A stretch of 5,107 nucleotides of DNA from Mycobacterium sp. (GTDB lineage: Bacteria > Actinomycetota > Actinomycetes > Mycobacteriales > Mycobacteriaceae). The notes under the pieces are model-generated. The model worked only from the letters and a program-made list of their open reading frames with translations, did no database searches and was not told the DNA's origin. The first letter of the stretch is position 1, and each line of letters starts with the position of its first letter. The position numbers were made by a program, and so were the translations under genes. This document shows, in pieces, positions 1-4,654 of this stretch. The DNA is taken from contig JAQTVU010000248.1 in assembly GCA_028706695.1 (NCBI GenBank), positions 1-5,107 of the forward strand, read 5' to 3'.

Positions 1-64
1 ACGGCGACAAAAACCGCTTCGGGCGGCGGCTCGACCGGCCGCCACCAGAGTTTGCTTCGGACAT
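1..64 (-). CDS. N-terminal fragment of a second transposase (IS3-type OrfA-like), cut by window edge
   Basis: Only the first 21 codons lie in the window. They begin at an ATG at 64-62 and read MSEANSGGGRSSRRPKRFLS before running off the left edge. A strong ribosome binding site, GGAGGA, sits 8 nt upstream of the start, which makes this a convincing translation start even though the fragment is short. A low-complexity Ser/Gly/Arg leader followed by PKRFLSP resembles, from memory, the start of actinobacterial IS3-family OrfA proteins, where it precedes a helix-turn-helix domain for transposon-end binding. The gene has the same orientation as the broken ISAs1 transposase and lies directly beyond its breakpoint, which fits an insertion sequence that landed in that gene. 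The family call is an inference from few residues; the existence of a coding start is better supported. Confidence 0.5.
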   Translation of the reverse strand, partial: MSEANSGGGRSSRRPKRFLSP

Positions 65-114
65 GATCAGATCCTCCGTAAAAGCTCGGAGAACCCGTCG
101 GATGTTGTCTGATC
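65..114 (-). promoter_or_regulatory. Leader stem-loop that could hide the ribosome binding site of the second transposase
   Basis: Two nested inverted repeats lie just upstream of the start codon at 64. The outer arms, GATCAGA at 65-71 and TCTGATC at 108-114, are 7 bp and perfect. The inner arms, CTCCG at 74-78 and CGGAG at 87-91, are 5 bp with an 8-nt loop. The inner stem overlaps the GGAGG Shine-Dalgarno sequence (complement of 73-77), so folded RNA would block ribosome access. Several insertion sequences (IS10, IS50, IS200) are known to use such sequestration against read-through transcripts from host promoters. Use of that mechanism here is inference from the pairing alone. Confidence 0.35.
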
Positions 115-138
115 GACACGCCGATCTTTATCGCGAAG

Positions 139-1083
139 TCAGGCGCAAAACATGCACGGCGGCGCGTCGGTGTGGCTGGCGGAGGTGATCAGGTAGAGGA
201 CTTCGACGGTTTTGGTTCCTTTGGCGGTGACGGTGCGGCGAAGTTGGGCGACCTGGGCCGCGCCGGGAAAGTCGATCCAGTCGGGAACGTCGGCGACCTT
301 GATCGTGCGGGTGACCCGCCGGCCGCGGTCAGCAGTTCTTGCCGTGTGCGCGGGCATGTCCTTCCACGGCAGCTTCTTGAGCTTGTGGTGCAGGGTGGGC
401 ATGTTCGCCTTGACCGTGAACACGTAGTCCCCACCTGCTCCGGTGATGGCTGCGGCGGTGTCGGTCTGGGTGTGCATCGCGTCCAGAGTCACCACCGCGC
501 CGTTGAGATCAAGGTTTTTCAACAGTGTTCGGGCAGCGGGGATTTCATTGCTCTTCGCGTCGACAGCCACCTGCCCGAGCACGGCACCGGCGCCGTGGTC
601 GAACGCGGCGACCAGGTGTGGGGCCTTACCGTCGGGTCGGGTGCGTGCGCCTCGGATCGTCTTGCCGTCCAACGCGATCACCCGGCGCCCATCGACGGCG
701 AAGGTTCGCGTCCACATCCACACGCCCAACGCCCGGTCGAGGGCGTCAGCATCGAGGCGGGCGAACAGCTTTCTCAACGTCGACTCGTCTGGAGCGTTGC
801 CGCTGCTGAGTCCGAACGCGGCCAGCTTGTCGGCTGCGGTCTCTGCGGCCCATTGGCCGATCGCCGCAAACGAACGGCACCCGGCCACGGTCGCGGTGAC
901 CGCGAGCGCAATCGCCCCGGCCAACGAGTAGCGCACCCCACGCCGGTCGCGTGGATCGGGCACCGCCTCCAAGGCCGCCAACAGGCGTTCATGGCGCGTC
1001 GGGTTCGTCTCGGCAGGCAACGTCGGGGAGAATGGCACGCGGGTGTGACCTCGGGTTCGGATGGTTGGCTTTCGAACCCCCAT
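139..1083 (-). pseudogene. ISAs1-family transposase, C-terminally truncated
   Basis: The 314-residue reading frame is an IS4-superfamily (ISAs1/H-repeat type) DDE transposase that has lost its C-terminus. Residues about 30-115 match the DDE_Tnp_1-associated N-terminal domain (HERLLAALEAVPDPRDRRGVRYSLAGAIALAV). The catalytic fold follows, with the first aspartate at D139 in ALDGKTIRGA, the KSNEIPA block at 177-183, the second aspartate at D201 in TLDAMHTQ, and GGDYVFTVKANMP at 217-229. Family members continue after VLYLITS for roughly 60-80 residues, including a W-x-IEN-x-LHW region with the catalytic glutamate. Here similarity ends after TDAPP (residue 309) and five unrelated residues, CMFCA, precede a stop. 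The product should therefore be inactive. The ATG at 1083 is preceded by a weak AGG about 5 nt upstream. The cause of truncation is probably the insertion sequence at the left. Confidence 0.85.
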
Positions 1084-1181
1084 CCAAACCTGTTGGTCAC
1101 ACCCGTCACAGCAGCCACGCCGATCACAGGGTGATAAATCCCGAGGTCAGGAAGCCGCGCACCAACCTTTCCGGGACCCTG
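157..1181 (-). mobile_element. ISAs1-family insertion sequence remnant
   Basis: This segment holds the truncated transposase and its 5' flank. The outer boundary is placed at 1181 because the minus strand there reads CAGGGTCCCGGAAAGG, a CAGGG-type terminus like that remembered for ISAs1-family elements. The left terminus is missing from the window, so neither the inverted repeat nor the expected target duplication of about 8-10 bp can be verified. If 1181 is right, the half-site next to it begins CCGCATGA. The element points away from the moeZ operon and sits downstream of it, so its insertion did not disrupt the 1208-2062 gene. Confidence 0.55.
1162..1181 (-). repeat. Candidate terminal inverted repeat of the ISAs1 element
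   Basis: The minus strand reads CAGGGTCCCGGAAAGGTTGG from 1181 inward, about 98 bp ahead of the transposase start. A CAGGG-like tip and this distance suit ISAs1 elements. A second CAGGGT occurs on the plus strand at 1127-1132, facing the first, and is an alternative boundary or a subterminal transposase-binding site. The partner repeat is not in the window, so this remains provisional. Confidence 0.35.
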
Positions 1182-1207
1182 CCGCATGACCCAGTTCGAG
1201 TCAACTT

Positions 1208-2062
1208 TTAGAGCACCAACCGGACCAGGGCCGCGGTGCGGGCCAGCCCCGGGAACGCCTCCGCGGTCGACCGCGGGTGCAACGCATGCACCGCAAGCCG
1301 GAATATCAACGCCCGCAACAACATCTGCGGCCATTCCGGCAGTGCGTTCCAGCGTTCGATGAGCCCGTCGTCGGCCTCTCCCCATGACAGTGCATCCACG
1401 ACCACCACCCCCGCGGCCCATGACGCGGGCCTCCAGTAGGGCGTGATATCGGTGATTCCTGGGGCCGCGGTGCCCACGAAAAGCACTGTGCCGTACAGAT
1501 CTCCATGCACCAACTGGTTGGGACTCCTGGTCGGCTTGCGTAGGCTGGCGAGCTGTTCGATCAGCTCGACCGATCGCTGGCTGTCGGCTGTCGGCGGAGA
1601 GTTCCGCGCTGCCGGCGGAACCGACTGCAGCGGCCGTTCCTCCCACGCGGCGCGGTCGGCGGCGATGAAGACGTCGACCTCCGCCCAGGGCGTCGTGGGC
1701 CCCTGGGTCAGGAAGCGGGGGCGTTCCAATTTGCTGGTGGCCTCGTGCAGCCGCACCGCCGTCGAGACGACCTCGTCGTGCCTGGGCTCAGGGGTGCCGG
1801 CGACGAATGTGTCGGCCCGCCAGCCCGAAACCACGTACCGTCCGTCGGTCGAGCGCACCGGCCTGGCCAGACGCACCCCGTCGACGAACAACGTCTCCCG
1901 GACCCGGGCCGACCACGCCGCCCGGGCATGATCGGCCACCAGCGACAACACGACCTCACCGCACCGCCAGCCACCTTCCCAGCTGGCGCCCAGTGCGACG
2001 GGCTTCACGCCGGTCAAACCGAATGCCGACAGCACATGGTCCGGCGGTGGTTCGACTGTCAC
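1208..2062 (-). CDS. TIGR02569-family actinobacterial protein (Rv3205c-like)
   Basis: The protein is 284 residues if started at the GTG at 2062-2060, giving (M)TVEPPPDHVLSAFGL. This N-terminus matches the remembered mycobacterial family. An in-frame ATG at 2122 would add 20 residues, but these are encoded by the tandem repeat, so it is rejected. The Shine-Dalgarno is weak (AGG 9 nt upstream). Notable blocks are GASWEGGWRCGEVVLS at 25-40, VHGDLYGTVLF at 185-195 and ITDITPYWRPASW at 203-215. HGDL-x-x-VLF resembles the catalytic loop of aminoglycoside phosphotransferase/kinase-like proteins, but the metal-binding asparagine expected after it is replaced (GT in place of GN) and the loop is one residue short. 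A fold relationship without normal kinase chemistry is a reasonable inference; the function is unknown. It is the last gene of the likely operon with moeZ. No hairpin with a T-run is seen after the stop. Confidence 0.85.
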   Translation of the reverse strand: MTVEPPPDHVLSAFGLTGVKPVALGASWEGGWRCGEVVLSLVADHARAAWSARVRETLFVDGVRLARPVRSTDGRYVVSGWRADTFVAGTPEPRHDEVVSTAVRLHEATSKLERPRFLTQGPTTPWAEVDVFIAADRAAWEERPLQSVPPAARNSPPTADSQRSVELIEQLASLRKPTRSPNQLVHGDLYGTVLFVGTAAPGITDITPYWRPASWAAGVVVVDALSWGEADDGLIERWNALPEWPQMLLRALIFRLAVHALHPRSTAEAFPGLARTAALVRLVL

Positions 2063-2074
2063 AGGGGTCAGCCT

Positions 2075-2210
2075 AGCCGGGCGACGATGCGCGTCGGGAC
2101 GACGCGCGAAGAAGCCCGGCAATCCAGCCGAGCCGGGCGACGATGCGCGTCGGGACGACGCGCGAAGAAGCCCGGCAATCCAGCCGAGCCGGGCGACGAT
2201 GCGCGTCGGG
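2075..2210. repeat. 56-bp tandem repeat, about 2.4 copies, each full unit a two-step hairpin
   Basis: Copies at 2075-2130 and 2131-2186 are identical over 56 bp. A third, 2187-2210, keeps only the first 24 bp. Within copy 1, GCCGGGC (2076-2082) pairs with GCCCGGC (2114-2120), and GCGCGTC (2089-2095) pairs with GACGCGC (2101-2107). This leaves a symmetric 6/6 internal loop and a 5-nt apical loop. Copy 2 repeats this at 2132-2176. The arm at 2170-2176 could instead pair with 2188-2194 in copy 3, so alternative folds exist. The array begins 6 bp after the moeZ stop and ends 12 bp before the GTG of the downstream gene, filling the intergenic space. No T-run follows, so it is not a canonical terminator. 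The GGCGACGATGC core resembles that of mycobacterial MIRU elements (from memory). Exact copies suggest a variable-number locus. Confidence 0.9.
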
Positions 2211-2216
2211 TGTCGC

Positions 2217-3395
2217 TCAGTACCTAACCATGTCGGGCTGCATCTGTTCAGCCCACGCCAAGATGCCGCCCTGCAGATGCACGGCGTCGGCGAATCCCGC
2301 CCTCTTCACCGCGGCCAGCGCCTGGGCCGAGCGCACGCCGGTTTTGCAGTACAGCACCGGCATGCGGTCCCGGGGCAGCTTTGCCAGGCCCTCACCGGAG
2401 TCGATCGACGACTGCGGGATCAGGCAGGCGCCGTCGATGTGCACGATCTCCCACTCGGCCGGCTCCCGGACGTCGATCAGGGCCAGCTTCCTGCCGGAGT
2501 CCAGCAACGCCCACAATTCCCGTGGTGTGATCGTGGAGCCGGCGACCGCCCCGGTGGGGTCCTCCGGGACCACACCGCAGAGCTGCTCGTAGTCTGCCAG
2601 CTCGGTGATCGTGGGAGCGGACGGGTCCTTGCGCAGCGTGATGGTGCGGTAGCTCATCTCCAGGGCGTCATACACCAGCAACCGGCCGAGCAGTGATTCG
2701 CCGATCCCGGTGATCAGTTTGACGGCCTCGGTGCCCATCACCGACGCGATGGACCCGCAGACGATGCCGAGCACACCACCCTCAGCACAGGACGGCACCA
2801 TTCCCGGTGGCGGCGGGTGCGGGTACAGATCGCGGTAGTTCAGGCCCAGACCGTTGGGGGCGTCCTCCCAGAACACCGACGCCTGCCCCTCGAAACGGTA
2901 GATCGAACCCCAGACGTACGGCTTTCCGGCCAGCACCGCCGCATCGTTGACCAGGTAGCGGGTGGCGAAGTTGTCGGCGCCGTCCACGATCAGGTCGTAC
3001 TGCTCGAACAGGCCCACGGCGTTGCCCGCATCCAGTCGGAACTCGTGCAACCGCACCTCTACTAGCGGGTTGACGGCGAGGATCGAGTCGCGCGCCGACT
3101 GCGCCTTGGACCGTCCGACGTCGGCGGTGCCATGGATGATCTGGCGCTGCAGGTTCGACTCGTCGACGATGTCGAAGTCGACGATGCCGATCGTGCCCAC
3201 ACCAGCGGCGGCCAAATACAGCAACGTCGGCGAGCCCAGGCCGCCGGCACCGATCACCAGCACGCGCGCGTTCTTGAGGCGCCTCTGGCCGTCCGCCCCG
3301 AGCTCGGGGATGAGTAGGTGGCGGCTGTATCGCGCCATCTCCTCGCGTGTGAGCGCACGTTTCGGCTCAACCAGCGGCGGCAACGATGTCGGCAC
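2217..3395 (-). CDS. moeZ: MoeZ: adenylyltransferase/sulfurtransferase (E1-like plus rhodanese)
   Basis: At 392 residues this has the length and domain order of mycobacterial MoeZ (MoeB1, Rv3206c). Residues about 15-255 form the ThiF/MoeB/E1-like domain. It has the nucleotide-binding GAGGLGSP (49-56), VDFDIVDESNLQRQ (72-85), the VDGADNFATR block (137-146) and C203 in VPSCAEGG. Residues about 285-392 are a rhodanese domain with the persulfide cysteine C350 in LYCKTGVRS. The family adenylates the C-terminal glycine of ubiquitin-like sulfur carriers and passes sulfur to them. In M. tuberculosis these include CysO for cysteine synthesis and MoaD-type proteins for molybdenum cofactor. The CxxC zinc pairs of E. 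coli MoeB are absent: NYRDLYPHPPPP stands where one would be. As I remember it, M. tuberculosis MoeZ lacks them too. The start is a GTG with GGAGGA 9 nt upstream. It lies 18 bp after the DUF3152 gene, so co-transcription is likely. Confidence 0.95.
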   Translation of the reverse strand: MPTSLPPLVEPKRALTREEMARYSRHLLIPELGADGQRRLKNARVLVIGAGGLGSPTLLYLAAAGVGTIGIVDFDIVDESNLQRQIIHGTADVGRSKAQSARDSILAVNPLVEVRLHEFRLDAGNAVGLFEQYDLIVDGADNFATRYLVNDAAVLAGKPYVWGSIYRFEGQASVFWEDAPNGLGLNYRDLYPHPPPPGMVPSCAEGGVLGIVCGSIASVMGTEAVKLITGIGESLLGRLLVYDALEMSYRTITLRKDPSAPTITELADYEQLCGVVPEDPTGAVAGSTITPRELWALLDSGRKLALIDVREPAEWEIVHIDGACLIPQSSIDSGEGLAKLPRDRMPVLYCKTGVRSAQALAAVKRAGFADAVHLQGGILAWAEQMQPDMVRY

Positions 3396-3404
3396 CGAAT
3401 CCGC

Positions 3405-3410
3405 TCCTCC
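3405..3410 (-). promoter_or_regulatory. Ribosome binding site of moeZ
   Basis: GGAGGA on the minus strand lies 9 nt before the GTG at 3395-3393. It decides this non-ATG start and gives the 392-residue length expected of MoeZ. It occupies the middle of the 18-bp gap after the DUF3152 stop codon, which supports coupled expression from one transcript. Confidence 0.8.
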
Positions 3411-3413
3411 CAG

Positions 3414-4439
3414 CTAAGCGATCGGGTACGGCCAGGGATTGAACTGGCAGGTCTTTCCGTCTGGTTTGACGAAATCGGGGTCGAACTTGGCGGCATCGTC
3501 GTCGGACGTGGAGAACGTCTGCTGCATCATGACCGGCGCCAGACCGCCCTCCTTGTCGCATGCCTCATGGCGCACATAGCCGATGGCGTGGCCGACCTCG
3601 TGGTTGATCACGTACTGCCGGTAGGAACCGACGTCGCCCTGGAACGGGACGGCGCCACGGACCCACCGCGCCTCGTTGATGAACACGCGGGCCTGTCGGT
3701 CCGGCCCGAATGACGGGTTGTAGCAGGACGTCTCGAGCCGGAACTCGTAGCCGCAGCCCTCACGCACCGTCACGGGCGACACTAGCGAGATGCGGAAATC
3801 CGGCTTCCCGGTGTCGATCCGGATGAACGCGAACTGCGGGTCGTGCGTCCAGCCCTTGGGATTGGCCAGTGTCTGGTCGACCATCTGGGCGAAGGCGTCG
3901 TCCCCGCCGTACATCGCGGGGTCCAGGCCGTTTTCGACCTCGACGGTGTAGCGGAACACCTTGGCGGTGCCCAGGCCGAGCTGTGGCGTCGTTCCGGGAA
4001 CGATGTGGAAGCTTTTGTCGCCCGCTTCGGTGTACGGGCCGCCGTCCGGCAACGTCCCGGCCGGCAAACTGGCGTCGAAAGCTGCCAGTCCGCGCGGAGG
4101 TGTGTCCATGATCGCGGTGCCCACGGTGCCGATGGCCTGTGGCTTCTGCAGCGGCTGACCCGCCATGGGCTTCGGCGCGCCGGTGCCGGTCACCGCCTGG
4201 TCGACGACCACCACGGTGAGCACCACCAGGAGCGGCAACGCGTAGGCGCGCCAGCCGTAGGTGGACACGAATCTTCCCAGCCACGTCTGTTTGCGCCATT
4301 GGCGTGGCCGATCGCGGTGGACGCGTGGCCGCCCGGTGGCCCGGCCGATCGGATCGCGGAGGGCCCGAAGCGGTTCCCGCCACTCGTCTCGCAGCACCGG
4401 AGTCCGACCGGTGCCGCGCACGGGTCGCTGGGACGTCAT
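3414..4439 (-). CDS. DUF3152 membrane-anchored putative zinc metalloprotease (Rv3207c-like)
   Basis: The 341-residue protein has a basic cytoplasmic N-terminus (about 1-64, rich in Arg) and one hydrophobic segment at about 65-80 (AYALPLLVVLTVVVV). A flexible Pro/Gly linker and a C-terminal DUF3152 domain (about 115-341) follow. The positive-inside pattern and lack of a cleavage site suggest a type II membrane protein with its domain outside the membrane. The zinc-peptidase-like motif HEVGHAIGYVRH starts at H280 (H280, E281, H284, G287, H291). APVMMQQ at 301-307 could be a Met-turn. Four cysteines, C229, C239, C294 and C331, could form two disulfides. DUF3152 is, to my knowledge, placed among zincin-like metallopeptidases, but no substrate is known to me. 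The ATG at 4439 has only a weak GGGGA nearby. The N-terminal text TPVLRDEWREPLR matches remembered homologues, which supports this start. It is the first gene of the likely operon with moeZ. Confidence 0.88.
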   Translation of the reverse strand: MTSQRPVRGTGRTPVLRDEWREPLRALRDPIGRATGRPRVHRDRPRQWRKQTWLGRFVSTYGWRAYALPLLVVLTVVVVDQAVTGTGAPKPMAGQPLQKPQAIGTVGTAIMDTPPRGLAAFDASLPAGTLPDGGPYTEAGDKSFHIVPGTTPQLGLGTAKVFRYTVEVENGLDPAMYGGDDAFAQMVDQTLANPKGWTHDPQFAFIRIDTGKPDFRISLVSPVTVREGCGYEFRLETSCYNPSFGPDRQARVFINEARWVRGAVPFQGDVGSYRQYVINHEVGHAIGYVRHEACDKEGGLAPVMMQQTFSTSDDDAAKFDPDFVKPDGKTCQFNPWPYPIA

Positions 4440-4477
4440 TTCCCCAGGATGGCACAGCCCGGGCGGTAAGGGTGGCC

Positions 4478-4518
4478 CTGGCGCGCCCGAATCTGGCGCC
4501 CGAATCTAGCGTCCGACA
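4478..4518. repeat. Three degenerate 13-15 bp direct repeats in the divergent promoter region
   Basis: The copies read CTGGCGCGCCCGAAT (4478-4492), CTGGCGCCCGAAT (4493-4505) and CTAGCGTCCGACA (4506-4518). They abut one another and overlap the candidate minus-strand -10 and transcription start. Short iterated sites over a promoter often bind a regulator, but chance duplication in GC-rich DNA is also possible. Confidence 0.55.
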
Positions 4519-4531
4519 CCCGTTCTGCCAG
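4503..4531 (-). promoter_or_regulatory. Candidate promoter for the DUF3152-moeZ operon
   Basis: On the minus strand a TAGATT -10 box (4508-4503) fits the mycobacterial TANNNT pattern. CTGGCA (4531-4526) matches four of six bases of TTGACA, with a 17-nt spacer. Transcription would start near 4497, leaving a leader of about 57 nt before the ATG at 4439. The call rests on pattern alone. Confidence 0.35.
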
Positions 4532-4571
4532 CGGGGACGTCGACAGCGGACCGCATCGAGCGTACGGGTAG

Positions 4572-4577
4572 TAATGT
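4572..4577 (+). promoter_or_regulatory. Candidate -10 box for the TetR gene
   Basis: TAATGT fits TANNNT, and a start of transcription near 4584 would give a leader of about 70 nt. No good -35 sits at 16-18 nt; the closest TTGACA-like match, TCGACA at 4540-4545, is 26 nt away. The box also overlaps an alternative in-frame ATG at 4574, so if this promoter is used that ATG cannot be the start codon. Confidence 0.2.
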
Positions 4578-4624
4578 CTGTGGCCACGAGCCGCGCGCGG
4601 CCGGCCCCGGTGCCATCCGGAAAG

Positions 4625-4639
4625 TCGGTCACCAACCGA
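4625..4639. promoter_or_regulatory. Small inverted repeat upstream of the TetR gene, possible operator
   Basis: TCGGT (4625-4629) and ACCGA (4635-4639) are 5-bp inverted arms around CACCA, ending 15 bp before the TetR start. Dyads of this overall length are common TetR operators and autoregulation is common in the family. The arms are short enough to occur by chance. A perfect 12-bp palindrome, GCCGCGCGCGGC at 4590-4601, is a second candidate. Confidence 0.2.
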
Positions 4640-4654
4640 TCAGATGAGGACCCG

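Larger units (their letters stand above)
1..156 (-). mobile_element. End of a second insertion sequence, inserted in the ISAs1-like transposase gene
   Basis: Transposase homology of the neighbouring gene ends at about 157, after the codons for TDAPP. On the minus strand the foreign segment would begin TGCATGTTTTGCGCC, starting with the TG typical of IS3-family ends. It then carries a leader of about 90 nt, a Shine-Dalgarno sequence and a new transposase-like start. The other end of this element, its inverted repeat partner and any target duplication lie outside the window. The exact junction may be off by several bases, because it is set only by where the protein stops looking like its family. 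Confidence 0.45.

Noticed and set aside
172..1134. A 320-codon plus-strand open frame opposite the transposase
   Set aside because: It is antisense to a clear DDE transposase with family motifs, has no recognisable domain, and long antisense frames are expected in GC-rich DNA.
774..1646. A 290-codon minus-strand frame crossing the transposase start, the IS end and the TIGR02569 gene
   Set aside because: It spans the boundary between two unrelated genes in a different frame from both, and its composition (Arg, Gly, Ala, Pro rich) is typical of a shadow frame.
2063..2122. A 20-residue N-terminal extension of the TIGR02569 protein from an ATG at 2122
   Set aside because: The extension is encoded inside the 56-bp tandem repeat and is absent from the remembered family N-terminus, which begins TVEPPPDHVL at the GTG at 2062.
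2075..2210. CRISPR array or rho-independent terminator
   Set aside because: The units are head-to-tail with no variable spacers, so it is not CRISPR. The hairpins lack a following T-run on either strand, so they are not a canonical terminator.
2143..2696. Plus-strand frames starting in the 56-bp repeat (MRVGTTREEARQ...)
   Set aside because: They arise because the repeat contains an ATG. The 56-bp period is not a multiple of three, so copies change frame, and the frames run antisense through moeZ.
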